64,000 nt of DNA from Ktedonobacter racemifer DSM 44963 (GCF_000178855.1 NZ_ADVG01000002.1:496001-560000), one strand, 5' to 3'; counted from the stretch's first letter, positions 44,279 through 53,270 are shown. The notes: a model not told the origin generated them from the letters alone. Translations and numbers: made by a program.

Positions 44279-46282
44279 ATGCGGAGTGTCACAAGGAAGT
44301 TCATTGGTTTATTTGTGTCTAGTCGGCAGGCAAAGTGGCTGCCCGGCGCGGCGGTATGTTGCCTTCTAATCGGATGTATCGTCGCATTGAGTCCACTGGG
44401 GCAGGCAATGGCCTCAATGCGTACGGCGAGCGCGATGAGTGCCCAGGTCACGGTGAATGCGGGGCAGTCGCTGGGCACACTGACCGGCGCCAGTAAGGGA
44501 CTTAATACCGCGGTATGGGATGGGAACCTTCTGGATAGTGCAGCGAGCAGCGCGGTGAAAAACGCGGGGATCCGTACGCTGCGTTATCCTGGTGGCTCGA
44601 CCTCAAACGTGTATCACTGGCAGTCCAATACAACGGTGTCAGGGCAGGGGTATGCGAATCCAAACAATACTTTTGACGCCTTCATGAATATGGCGCAATC
44701 GGTTGGCGCACAGCCAATCATCACAGCCGACTATGGTGCCGGGACACCACAGGAGGCCGCCGATTGGGTGCAGTATGCCAATAAAGGAGGCTCGGGCTAT
44801 ACAGGGCCTGTCCCGACGTATACCGGAGGGAGTAGCACCGGTCACACCTATGGCATCAAGTACTGGGAAATCGGCAATGAGATCTATGGCGATGGCACGT
44901 ATGGTGCCAGCTGGGAGTTTAACAACAACGCTCACACCTCCGCCACGTATGCCAGTAACGTCGTGAGCTATAGTCAAGCGATGAAGGCCGTTGACCCCAC
45001 GATTAAGATTGGCGCAGTGCTTACTACCCCCGGCAACTGGCCCGATAGCGTGACCAACTCGGCTTCGCCGCAACCCTGGAATACGACGGTGCTCTCGACC
45101 GCGTGTTCCTCCATCGATTTCGCAATCGTCCACTGGTACCCTCAAAATCCTGGCAACGAATCTGACGCGACCCTGCTCTCAGCATCAGCGCAGATCGCCG
45201 GGATGGTCTCTACCCTGCGCTCCGAATTGAACCAGTATTGTGGGGCTCACGCCAGCGCAATCCAGATTTTCGTGACAGAGACCAACTCAGTTTCCTCCAA
45301 TCCTGGGAAGCAGACGGTCAGCGTCGTGAACGTACTTTTCGAGGCCGACAATTATATGAACTGGTTGGAGAATGGCGTCACCAACGTTGACTGGTGGACG
45401 TTGCACAATGGCGCAACGGCTGGAAATACCAGTTCTTCGCTGTATGGCAACGCTCAGTACGGCGATTACGGTGTGCTCTCCAATGGCAGTTGTACGAGTT
45501 CGACTTCGGGTATTTGCGAGCCAGCGGCCAATACACCTTTCCCCGCTTACTACGGCCTGCAAATGCTCAACTACCTCGGCCAGGCGGGCGACACCATGGT
45601 CTCGTCTTCGTCGAATCAGAGCCTGGTAGTTGCCCATGCGGTCAAACAAGCCAATGGGAATCTTGCTGTACTGCTAATCAACAAAGACCCGAATAACAGC
45701 TACACGGTTTCGTTGGGACTCAGCAGTTACAACGGCGCTTCTACGGCGACGGTGTACTCCTATGGCGAGACTAGCAGTGCGATTACCTCTGCTTCTGGCT
45801 CGTCCTCCAGCGTGACGATCGCGCCCTACTCACTCACGACGGTGATTCTGCAGCCGGGCACAGGTGGAACACCTACTCCAACCCCAACCACGACGAGTAC
45901 GCCCACGCCAACTCCAACCCCACCCAATACCCCAACACCTACGCCGACTTCTGGGAGCTGTAAGGTGGCCTATACGGTGACCAATCAGTGGACAGGTGGC
46001 TTTGGCGCGACCTTTACGATTACCAATACCAGCTCGACACCGATCAACGGCTGGAGCCTGCAATTCGCCTTCCCCAATGGGCAGAAAATCACCCAGTTGT
46101 GGAACGGAAACTACACGCAGAGTGGGGCCAATGTGACGATTACTAACCTCTCCTATAACGGATCAATCCCGGCGGGAGGCACAGTCAGTTCGGAACCTGG
46201 CTTTAATGGATCCTGGAGTGGCGCTAATACCTCACCAACCTCCTTCACCCTCAATGGTTCTCCCTGCAGTGTTGCTGGCTAA
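44279..46282 (+). CDS. Secreted alpha-L-arabinofuranosidase-like enzyme with C-terminal CBM2
   Basis: Protein of 667 residues. The clan GH-A barrel (GH51-like) has LRYPGGSTSNVYHW, the acid/base Glu in YWEIGNEIYGDG and the nucleophile Glu in IFVTETNSVS. A C-terminal beta domain follows, then a Thr/Pro linker (TPTPTPTTTSTPTPTPTPP) and CBM2 (TVTNQWTGGFGATFTITNTS). A signal peptide-like segment (AAVCCLLIGCIVALSPLG) is present. The present ATG 44279 and the first five codons lie inside the right end of the tnpB element, with no ribosome-binding site. The original start may have been the ATG at 42506 left of the insertion, giving MRKFIGLF. Expression is therefore doubtful despite an intact body. 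Confidence 0.82.
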   Translation: MRSVTRKFIGLFVSSRQAKWLPGAAVCCLLIGCIVALSPLGQAMASMRTASAMSAQVTVNAGQSLGTLTGASKGLNTAVWDGNLLDSAASSAVKNAGIRTLRYPGGSTSNVYHWQSNTTVSGQGYANPNNTFDAFMNMAQSVGAQPIITADYGAGTPQEAADWVQYANKGGSGYTGPVPTYTGGSSTGHTYGIKYWEIGNEIYGDGTYGASWEFNNNAHTSATYASNVVSYSQAMKAVDPTIKIGAVLTTPGNWPDSVTNSASPQPWNTTVLSTACSSIDFAIVHWYPQNPGNESDATLLSASAQIAGMVSTLRSELNQYCGAHASAIQIFVTETNSVSSNPGKQTVSVVNVLFEADNYMNWLENGVTNVDWWTLHNGATAGNTSSSLYGNAQYGDYGVLSNGSCTSSTSGICEPAANTPFPAYYGLQMLNYLGQAGDTMVSSSSNQSLVVAHAVKQANGNLAVLLINKDPNNSYTVSLGLSSYNGASTATVYSYGETSSAITSASGSSSSVTIAPYSLTTVILQPGTGGTPTPTPTTTSTPTPTPTPPNTPTPTPTSGSCKVAYTVTNQWTGGFGATFTITNTSSTPINGWSLQFAFPNGQKITQLWNGNYTQSGANVTITNLSYNGSIPAGGTVSSEPGFNGSWSGANTSPTSFTLNGSPCSVAG

Positions 46283-46292
46283 ACTTTTTACT

Positions 46293-46333
46293 GAGGCAAA
46301 CAAGCACGACACCTACAGCTGATTGTTTGCCTC
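46293..46333 (+). terminator. Stem-loop after the arabinofuranosidase gene
   Basis: GAGGCAAACA (46293-46302) pairs with TGTTTGCCTC (46324-46333) around a 21-base loop, 11 bases after the stop. No T run follows directly. The rest of the interval to 46653 is AT-rich with no gene seen and presumably holds the next promoter. Confidence 0.6.
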
Positions 46334-46653
46334 CTCCTCTCACGTTCCCCGCAATGGGCAAAATCTGTACAGCATTCGCAATAGATGCAAGAGTAGGCGA
46401 ATCGACGGGTCCCAATTTCTTGTAATTCATCAAAAAGTATGGCATATATAAAAATTATAAGTGTAATTGCTATATGTGATGCATTCTAAACAGAACCTCC
46501 TTGTCACCAAAAACACATCTATAAACAAGGTATGCCATATTTTATGGATAAGATGTGAGGTCTATATGGTTCCTTGCAGAGAGACTCTTCCACTCATCGC
46601 AGTTTCCGGGTAGAATATGAGTAGAAAAGCAAAAAGATCTGGAGGATCGGCCA

Positions 46654-48405
46654 ATGTATTGGCTCAAAAAAGGTTTATGGCCAATTGGTATTATCATCAC
46701 AAGTACAATGCTTTTTCTCCTCATACTCATAACTGTGCTATCTGTGCCTACTGTTTATGCCAAGCAGACTTTATCGAAGAATGCAATAGCAGGTACCGCT
46801 ACAGTACAAACAACACCCACAGAAGATTTGACAGTGACTACTCTGAATAAAGAGCTGCTCACACAAGAACTCAATGACCAGCAGCACACAAGGGACAATT
46901 GGTTGTGGAGTAACGTCGCCACTATTCTCTCGAGTGCCCTTTCTACTCTTGTGATTGTCATTGGTGTGCTCTTTGGCTTTTGGCAATGGAGTGTAGGTCG
47001 GAAAGATACGCAAAACAAGGCGTCAGAGGATAGGCGAATTGAGCAAGATAAGGAATTGAAAGATCGGCAAGCCGAACGGGAAAAGCGAGCGGAAGAACGT
47101 TTCCAATCTGCTGTCACGGGCTTGGGGGATGAAAAAGAAGGAACCAGAATCGGTTCGGCCATTCTCTTGCGAACCTTTCTACGTCCAGGCTATGAGCAGT
47201 TTTATACACAAACCTTTGATCTAGCAGTTGCTCATTTATGTCTTCCAAGGGCTTCGTCTCCTTCAGAAAATCAAACTGCGCCTCTCACCACTCTAAGCCA
47301 AACACTAATCGTTATCTTCCGAGAGGCTTTCCCACTTGCCAGAAGCCAGAATGATGAAAGTCCCCAGATGTTAGATGCTACTAGGATTCAATTGGATAAT
47401 GCATATCTCGCTCTGGCAGACGTAAGAAACATCTGGATGCCATATGCTTCTCTACAGCAAGCCGATCTCAAAGGAGCCGATCTCAGAGGAGCCAACCTCA
47501 ATGAGGCCGATCTCAAAAGCGCCAACCTCGAAGGAGCCAATCTCGCGGGAGCCAATCTCAAGGGAGCAGACCTTGGAGGGGTTAATTTGAAAAGCGCCAA
47601 CCTCAATGAGGCCGATCTCAAAAGCGCCAACCTCGAAGGAGCCAACCTCGCGGGAGCAAATCTCAAAGGAGCGGACCTTGGAGGGGTTAATTTGAAAAGC
47701 GCCAACCTCAATGAGGCCGATCTCAAAAGCGCCAACCTCGAAGGAGCCAATCTCGCGGGAGCAAACCTTAATGGGACCAAGCTGGAAGGAGTCAACCTCA
47801 AAGGAGCTAATCTTAATAGAGCAAGTTTTGTGAAAGCGAATCTTGAAGATGCCGACCTGAAAGATGTCAACCTCAATGACGCCAACCTCAATGGAGCCAA
47901 TCTTATGAAAGCCAACCTTGAGAATGCTCAACTTGAGGGGGCTAAGCTCAAAGGAGTCAAACTGAACGGAATCACACTCTTCAGAGCAAACCTTGAGAGG
48001 GCTACGCTTTATGGGGCTGATCTCAGCAATGCCAGGCTCAATGGAGCCAATCTTAAAAGAAGTAACCTTGAAAGAGCCGTTCTTGAGAATACCGATCTTA
48101 GCGGTGCCAATCTTAGCCAGGCTAATCTTAAGAGAGCAAAATTTGAGAGAACCAACCTCTTCAAAGCGAATCTCAGCCAGACCAATCTCATAGGAGCCCG
48201 TGGACTGACAGAAGATCAATTGCTCATCTATAAAACAATGGGCGCTATCACTGATGGCCTCATAATTGATGCATCTCAATCTGATATCTCATCCCCTTCC
48301 TCAGCACAAAGGGACCCTGTAGAAACCTCATCAACTACGCTCCCTCAAGGGAGAACGCTACCATCTCACAAGACAGGTAACGAGACGACAAAGGACAAGG
48401 ATTGA
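46654..48405 (+). CDS. Membrane-anchored pentapeptide-repeat protein
   Basis: Protein of 583 residues. ATG 46654 follows GGAGG. A signal anchor (IGIIITSTMLFLLILITVLS) and a second membrane helix (TLVIVIGVLFGFWQW, ~105-125) come first, then a charged coiled-coil stretch (DRRIEQDKELKDRQAEREKR) and a RFQSAVTGLGDEKEGTRIGS region also found in other bacterial pentapeptide proteins. From ~265 to ~515 runs a long pentapeptide-repeat array of the A(D/N)LxG type (ADLKGADLRGANLNEADLKS), which forms a right-handed quadrilateral beta-helix. The tail is polar. The function is unknown; such arrays usually mediate protein binding. The array contains a recent 105-bp DNA duplication. Confidence 0.88.
   Translation: MYWLKKGLWPIGIIITSTMLFLLILITVLSVPTVYAKQTLSKNAIAGTATVQTTPTEDLTVTTLNKELLTQELNDQQHTRDNWLWSNVATILSSALSTLVIVIGVLFGFWQWSVGRKDTQNKASEDRRIEQDKELKDRQAEREKRAEERFQSAVTGLGDEKEGTRIGSAILLRTFLRPGYEQFYTQTFDLAVAHLCLPRASSPSENQTAPLTTLSQTLIVIFREAFPLARSQNDESPQMLDATRIQLDNAYLALADVRNIWMPYASLQQADLKGADLRGANLNEADLKSANLEGANLAGANLKGADLGGVNLKSANLNEADLKSANLEGANLAGANLKGADLGGVNLKSANLNEADLKSANLEGANLAGANLNGTKLEGVNLKGANLNRASFVKANLEDADLKDVNLNDANLNGANLMKANLENAQLEGAKLKGVKLNGITLFRANLERATLYGADLSNARLNGANLKRSNLERAVLENTDLSGANLSQANLKRAKFERTNLFKANLSQTNLIGARGLTEDQLLIYKTMGAITDGLIIDASQSDISSPSSAQRDPVETSSTTLPQGRTLPSHKTGNETTKDKD
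47491..47762 (+). repeat. 105-bp tandem duplication in the pentapeptide-repeat gene
   Basis: Copies begin at 47491, 47596 and 47701 (each GCCAACCTCAATGAGGCCGA). The first two are full length and nearly identical; the third diverges after about 60 bases. Each unit encodes exactly seven pentapeptides, so copy number can change without breaking the frame. Confidence 0.9.
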
Positions 48406-48469
48406 CACTCCCCAGAGAAAGCTGCTGTTGCGCTAGCGTGTTAAATCACAGTATTGAAAGAGCTTAACA

Positions 48470-48602
48470 GGTTCATGCACACTTTCGATGATAATAGTTC
48501 TGTTTCAAGCCATCTCTCATTAGAGGCCTGGCTCCAGAAGTTGCTCCATCTAAAAGCTTAGCAGTAGAAAGCTTCTTGTATCATCGAAAGTGTGTATGAA
48601 CC
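48470..48602. mobile_element. 133-bp MITE-like inverted-repeat element
   Basis: 24-bp terminal inverted repeats with one mismatch, starting GGTTCATGCACACTTTCGAT at 48470, with the matching end at 48602. The interior has no gene and a further short inverted repeat (AAGCTTAG/AGAAAGCTT region). No convincing target duplication was found, so it could instead be a large RNA hairpin downstream of the pentapeptide gene. Confidence 0.6.
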
Positions 48603-48809
48603 AGGTTTTTGGGTCCATTACACGAAACAAACGCCGACGAAAAGCACTCATCAGTAATCGCTTTTCCCCTTGTTTTTGGTCTTCTTCTCTGACATATTCG
48701 CCTTAATATATCAAAATTATTTGATGCAAATGCTGTCAGCTCATGGCGCATCCCGTGGACAAAGCCACTTTTCGGGGCATTTATCAAATAGTCATGTTGC
48801 TTCTCTTGT

Positions 48810-48845
48810 CTTATGTAATTGCTTATGTAATTGCTTATGTAATTG
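48810..48845 (+). repeat. Three tandem 12-bp repeats
   Basis: CTTATGTAATTG is repeated three times without mismatch. It lies in a gene-free interval of about 800 bases (48406-49230) that otherwise contains only the MITE at 48470 and AT-rich sequence. Confidence 0.9.
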
Positions 48846-49230
48846 TCAAGCTCAATAGAAGCGAAATCAGGATCCTGCCAGATTTTTTTCGCATTCTACC
48901 ATAATAAATCCAGAGAACATGAAAAAACCGCTAAAAAAGTGTTGACCTTGTTTTCTGTGAGATACATTTCTTGTACCTTTAACAAAATATTCCCAAAACG
49001 TTATGAAATTTCTAATGAAGTGCCTGTGAAGAAGGGATAGCTATACTTAAGAGTAATAATGGCGACAATGAAGGGAGAGTACAAGGATTCGTACAAAAAT
49101 GGGCCATTTTGCCGGGAGGAGTCCGTCACGTTCGTATGAATGGTGACAATGAGTGCCAGCCATCCTCCCATGAAAATCTCCTGTTCGCCATTAGAGGATC
49201 GTTTCTTTTCACACAAAAAAGGAGTTTTCC

Positions 49231-51123
49231 GTGCAGAAACGAGCTATCCGAGCGTTTGCAGTCTCCATGTTTGTTCTCATCCTGGCAGCCTTAACCCCCC
49301 TGACCGTATTTGCGGCGCCAGCCTCACAAGAGAACACGGCTTCCTCCCTGGACACGAATCCCTACTCGCCTGCGTACCAGCACAGCTACCGACATGGCGC
49401 GGTCCCTACGACCAGTCAACAGGTTAAGATCAAAGCCTATCAGCAGACCCATTCGAGCTCAACTCCGGCAGCGTCCGCGAACACACTGTCCTATGGTGGT
49501 GGCATCGACGGCATTGGTGTGACCAGCGGCAAAGAGAAAGTCTATCTGGTTTTCTGGGGCACCCAGTGGGGAACTCAGAGCACTGACAGCAGTGGCAACC
49601 TGACTTTTTCCAACGACTCCGCTGGTGCCGCGCCACGTCTGCAGAATATGTTCAAAGGTCTGGGCACTGGCAACGAACTGTGGTCAGGCGTGATGACCCA
49701 GTACTGTGACGGTTCCGGCGTGTCGGCAGGTGCTACCAGTTGCCTATCGAGTGCTGCGCATGTTGGCTACCCGACTGGTGGTGCGTTCTCTGGTGTCTGG
49801 TACGATAACTCCGGTGCCGAGCCAGGTACTGCGAGCGGAAACCAGTTAGCCAACGAGGCAATCAAGGCTGCCGGGCACTTCGGCAACACGACGGCGGCAA
49901 GCAACCGCTATTCGCAGTACGTGGTCCTCTCGGCGACCGGAACCAACCCCGACGGCTGGAGGACGGGAGGGTTTTGCGCGTGGCACGACTATAATGGCGA
50001 CACGACGCTTTCTGGCGGTGCGGCCAGCTCGCCCTACGGTGATATCGCCTTCACCAACATGCCATATGTTCTAGACGCTGGCAGCAGCTGCGGCCAGAAC
50101 TTCGTTAACTCTGGCTCGGCAGGCACCCTCGATGGCTTCACCATGGTCGAAGGCCACGAATACTCCGAAACCATTACCGACCAGAATCCCGCTGGCGGTT
50201 GGACGAGCAGCAGTAGTGGGCAAGAGAACGCGGATGAGTGCGCCTGGATCTCCTCCGGCCAGGGTGCCTCCGCTAACGTCACGATGGGCAACGGCACCTA
50301 CACCATGCAATCGACCTGGTCGAATGACACCAACAGGTGCGATATATCCCACCCCATCGTTGGTGGAGGAACCACAACGAATGATTTCTCGATCAGCGCC
50401 AGTCCCACCAGCCTGTCTATTGCTCCCGGTGGTAGCGGCACCTCTACGATCAGCACCGCGGTAACCAGTGGCTCGGCGGGAACCGTTAGCCTCTCGGCGA
50501 GCATCTCGCCTTCCGGTCCAACAGCCTCGCTCTCGCCCACTTCGGTCACGGCGGGTAGCTCCTCGACCCTGACCGTCTCTGTTGGCTCATCGGTCGCGAC
50601 GGGAACCTATACCGTTAGCGTGACTGGCACCGAAGGCAGTGCCACCCACAGCACCTCCGTGACGGTGACTGTCACATCAACGAGCGGTGGTGGCATTACC
50701 AACGGCGGCTTCGAGACGGGGAGCCTCTCCGGCTGGACCTCCTCCGGGACGACCTCGATCAGCACCACGGTGCATTCGGGCAGTTATTCCGCTCGGGTGG
50801 GCGGAACCTCGCCTACGAACGGTGATAGCAGCATCAGCCAGACCTTCACGGTGCCCAGTGGGAAGACGCATCTGACCTTCTGGTATCGCGTGTATTGTCC
50901 GGATACGCTGACCTATGACTGGGCAACGTCGACACTGAAGGACAACACGAGTGGTACGACCTCGACCGTCCTGGCCAAGACCTGTAACACCAACGGGACC
51001 TGGGTCCAGGTGTCGGCTACGGTGACGGCTGGCCACTCCTATACCCTGAAGTTGATCAGTCACGACGATAACTATGCTGGCGACGCGACCTACACGAACT
51101 ACGATGATGTTGTACTAAGCTAG
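49231..51123 (+). CDS. Secreted HEYSE-motif protein, probable metalloprotease-like, with C-terminal beta domains
   Basis: Protein of 630 residues starting with GTG 49231 after AAAAAAGGAG. The signal peptide is AVSMFVLILAALTPLTVFA. The central domain (~85-375) contains VYLVFWGTQWG and the motif MVEGHEYSETITDQNPAGGW, a HExxE arrangement like that in phosphate-induced (EXO/Phi-1)-type and related zinc-site proteins; Cys pairs occur around it. Next is an Ig-like Ser/Thr-rich domain (FSISASPTSLSIAPGGSGTS), then a carbohydrate-binding-like jelly roll (NGGFETGSLSGWTSSG onward, ending TYTNYDDVVLS). Proteolytic activity is not established. It is monocistronic, with a strong stem-loop after it. Confidence 0.72.
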   Translation: MQKRAIRAFAVSMFVLILAALTPLTVFAAPASQENTASSLDTNPYSPAYQHSYRHGAVPTTSQQVKIKAYQQTHSSSTPAASANTLSYGGGIDGIGVTSGKEKVYLVFWGTQWGTQSTDSSGNLTFSNDSAGAAPRLQNMFKGLGTGNELWSGVMTQYCDGSGVSAGATSCLSSAAHVGYPTGGAFSGVWYDNSGAEPGTASGNQLANEAIKAAGHFGNTTAASNRYSQYVVLSATGTNPDGWRTGGFCAWHDYNGDTTLSGGAASSPYGDIAFTNMPYVLDAGSSCGQNFVNSGSAGTLDGFTMVEGHEYSETITDQNPAGGWTSSSSGQENADECAWISSGQGASANVTMGNGTYTMQSTWSNDTNRCDISHPIVGGGTTTNDFSISASPTSLSIAPGGSGTSTISTAVTSGSAGTVSLSASISPSGPTASLSPTSVTAGSSSTLTVSVGSSVATGTYTVSVTGTEGSATHSTSVTVTVTSTSGGGITNGGFETGSLSGWTSSGTTSISTTVHSGSYSARVGGTSPTNGDSSISQTFTVPSGKTHLTFWYRVYCPDTLTYDWATSTLKDNTSGTTSTVLAKTCNTNGTWVQVSATVTAGHSYTLKLISHDDNYAGDATYTNYDDVVLS

Positions 51124-51139
51124 CTAGATCAGTAAGCAC

Positions 51140-51180
51140 TCACAGACGGGGATGGCTCAAGCAGCTATCCCCGTCTGTGA
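51140..51180. terminator. Intrinsic terminator-like hairpin
   Basis: TCACAGACGGGGAT (51140-51153) pairs perfectly with ATCCCCGTCTGTGA (51167-51180), 17 bases after the stop of the secreted protein gene. Confidence 0.85.
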
Positions 51181-51204
51181 TCATTTGGGGTCTTGACGGA
51201 AGGG

Positions 51205-51275
51205 AACCCGCCGCAAGCCACGCTGTTTCAATAGTAGTGGTGAGGCGTTTTTTCAGGGCTTTAGCCCCTGCTTGT
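51205..51275 (+). mobile_element. Solo left end of a tnpB element
   Basis: ACCCGCCGCAAGCCACG...TGGTGAGGCGT followed by GGGCTTTAGCCCC repeats the motifs of the left end at 42509 but has no tnpB behind it. It is a relic. No gene is visible between it and the GH43 remnant. Confidence 0.5.
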
Positions 51276-51474
51276 TAAACCTATGTACTAATGAGAGTAG
51301 AATGGGTGAGAGCAGAACCAGCGACGAGAGAGGCGGGAGTACATCTGCCTAGCAAAAGCCACCACGATCATCAGCACATCTGCAATGAGGAAACGAGCTT
51401 GCCACCTGGTGACACTACACTTTTGGGATACTGGTCACTTAGAAGATTATCGTAAACACTTTCAAATCGAGCCC

Positions 51475-51738
51475 CTGCCGCATCCAGGGCTGACACCTTA
51501 CTCCAGCGGCATACAAAAAAAATCGCCACCGTATGAAACATTCGTCGTCACCATATAAAAACGCCCCGCGTGATAACGCAGGGTCGGCGCAAAGATGCCT
51601 CGCGAAGCGCCGATATTCGCTAGGAAAATATTCAAAGCTGCTCGTCACCAGGTAATACTCCTGGTCAACACGACACACGCTCGGATCAGGGTAGAAGCCT
51701 GGTAGTACCGGATTTGTGTAGGTCAACTTCTCACTCAT
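51475..51738 (-). pseudogene. GH43 beta-xylosidase/arabinosidase, internally deleted fragment
   Basis: ATG 51738 encodes MSEKLTYTNPVLPGFYPDPS then CRVDQEYYLVTSSFEYFP, the typical GH43 start with the catalytic-base Asp in YPDPS. Immediately afterwards a different frame encodes RGIFAPTLRYHAGRFYMVTT and NVSYGGDFF, which normally lies some 35 residues further on. So an internal deletion with a frame change removed the linking part, and the rest of the gene (several hundred codons) is absent. A LacI-type palindrome sits 35 bases upstream, so the gene once belonged to the adjacent regulon. Confidence 0.75.
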
Positions 51739-51772
51739 AGGCACATCCCTTACCCTTACACACAGAATTATC

Positions 51773-51790
51773 TTTGCAAACGTTTGCAAA
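51773..51790 (-). promoter_or_regulatory. LacI-type operator, perfect 18-bp palindrome
   Basis: TTTGCAAACGTTTGCAAA, a perfect palindrome with the central CG typical of LacI/CcpA-type sites. It lies 35 bases upstream of the GH43 remnant and 461 bases before lacI. Confidence 0.8.
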
Positions 51791-52098
51791 TCCTACAGAA
51801 GATATACTCTATTCTTCTCTGCTGTCAACCTCGGTGAAAAAAGTGCAGAACTATGTATGTAAGAACTAGCAGCGATTCGAGGAGCAAGTGCCTTTTTTTC
51901 TTCCAGACACTTTAAAATACGGGTAAGATGGTTAAAGAGAGGCTTCTGCGAGGGCCTTTAGCGCTCCGGTAAGAGATGAGAGATACCCTGCAATGCCCTC
52001 TCTTTTCAGTATTTTCATGATTTCTTTGTGCCGCGCAGGAAAAGAGCCGAAAAAAGTCTTGACAGTAAACGAGAGTCTATGGTATTACTGGAACAGAG

Positions 52099-52116
52099 AT
52101 TGTAAACGTTTGCAAA
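52099..52116 (+). promoter_or_regulatory. LacI-type operator upstream of the LacI regulator
   Basis: ATTGTAAACGTTTGCAAA differs from the perfect palindrome at 51773 by two bases in one arm. It lies 135 bases before the lacI start, which suggests autoregulation and shared control of the divergent GH43 remnant. Confidence 0.75.
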
Positions 52117-52250
52117 TTCACCCCTGGGGCGGATCGAGCAAATAGCCTGGTCGCTGTTTTTGATGGCTTGATCCAGGCAAAGGAAATCCATCCTCCAACG
52201 TTGAAGGAGCACAAGTTTTGCGGCAGAGAGAGACGGACAAAGGGGGCCAG

Positions 52251-53270
52251 ATGGCGCGCGAAATCACAATTGTTGATGTCGCCGATGAAGCCGGAGTGTC
52301 ATATGCGACTGTTTCGCGTGTGATCAATAATAAAGCTCATGTGAGTCCTGAAAAGCGTGAGCGTGTTTTGCGGGCCATGGCTCAACTCGGTTACGTAGTC
52401 AATATGCAGGCACGCAGTCTGGCTGGAGGTGAGTCGCGGGTCGTTGGTTTGCTGGTCGATTACCTCAGCAGCAGCTACATGGATGAAATTATTCGCGGCA
52501 TCGATGAAGCGCTGGACGCCGAAAACTACGATCTGATGCTCTATACAACACACCGGCGCAAGACGAAAGAATCGGCCTACGTAACCAAGCTTACGCGCGG
52601 GCTAGCTGATGGTCTGCTGCTGATTCTGCCGCGCAACGCGGCGGCATATCTGGATACGCTGCGCCAGCGCCAGTTTCCGCATGTGATCGTAGACTATCTC
52701 AACAATAAACAGAACGTCCCATCTGTTTCAGCAACCAATTTTCGCGGAGCCTATGACGCGATGTCCTTTTTACTCTCGTTGGGACACCAGCGCATCGGGT
52801 TTATTACCGGCACGATGGAATTGGGCAGCGCGCGCGATCGCCTGGATGGCTATCACGCGGCACTGAAGGACCATGGCATTCCCGCCGATCCGCACCTGAT
52901 CAGCGAGGGCAATTTTATGCAGCCACAGGGCTATCAATGCGCCCAGGAGCTGCTCAGCTTGTCTGAGCGGCCTACCGCAATCTTTGCGTCCAACGATATG
53001 ATGGCCTTCGGAGTCATGGAGGCCGCAAGAGAGCGCGGACTGCGCCTGCCTGAGGATCTATCGATCGTGGGCTTCGATGATATCCCCCAGGCCTCTTATG
53101 TCCATCCCGCGCTGACAACGATTCGCCAGCCTCTCGAAGAGATGGGGCGAAGTGCCGCTCATCTCCTCTTGAAATATATTGCACACCCCAACGCGGAGAT
53201 CGAGCGCATCGAACTACCGACCCACCTGATTATCCGCGAGTCGTGCCAGGCCCTGTCATTTACCAGTTAA
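52251..53270 (+). CDS. LacI-family transcriptional regulator
   Basis: Repressor of 339 residues. The N-terminal helix-turn-helix is TIVDVADEAGVSYATVSRVI with the hinge helix QARSLAGGESRVVGLLVDYL. The periplasmic-binding-like sensor domain includes LGHQRIGFITGTMELGSARD, TAIFASNDMMAFGVMEAA and LSIVGFDDIPQASYVHPALT. ATG 52251 follows AAGGGGGCCAG; an upstream in-frame start adds 11 residues before the conserved start and is less likely. It sits between the GH43 remnant and a sugar ABC operon, so its effector is probably a xylan- or glucan-derived oligosaccharide (inference). Operators at 51773 and 52099 flank it. Confidence 0.93.
   Translation: MAREITIVDVADEAGVSYATVSRVINNKAHVSPEKRERVLRAMAQLGYVVNMQARSLAGGESRVVGLLVDYLSSSYMDEIIRGIDEALDAENYDLMLYTTHRRKTKESAYVTKLTRGLADGLLLILPRNAAAYLDTLRQRQFPHVIVDYLNNKQNVPSVSATNFRGAYDAMSFLLSLGHQRIGFITGTMELGSARDRLDGYHAALKDHGIPADPHLISEGNFMQPQGYQCAQELLSLSERPTAIFASNDMMAFGVMEAARERGLRLPEDLSIVGFDDIPQASYVHPALTTIRQPLEEMGRSAAHLLLKYIAHPNAEIERIELPTHLIIRESCQALSFTS

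Larger units (their letters stand above)
42509..44292 (+). mobile_element. IS605-type tnpB element of a third lineage
   Basis: The left end at about 42509 has the GGCTTTAGCCCGCCGCAAGC palindromic motif and a CACGGTTCTTTAGACCGTG stem-loop. The right end at about 44292 has a GCTCGGCTTTAGCCGATGC stem and GGAGTGTCAC. It holds one tnpB and no tnpA. Related left ends occur at 13443 (reverse) and 51205. It has landed directly at the 5' end of the arabinofuranosidase gene. Boundaries are accurate to a few bases only. Confidence 0.7.

Noticed and set aside
47491..47762. Possible CRISPR array in the 105-bp repeats
   Set aside because: Units are contiguous, in frame with coding sequence, and have no spacers.
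47452..48279. Minus-strand frame opposite the pentapeptide repeats
   Set aside because: Its periodic sequence is the complement of the A(D/N)LxG codons and it has no start signal.
48810..48845. Possible iteron or CRISPR repeats (12-bp x 3)
   Set aside because: Units are directly adjacent without spacers, and no origin or replication gene is nearby.
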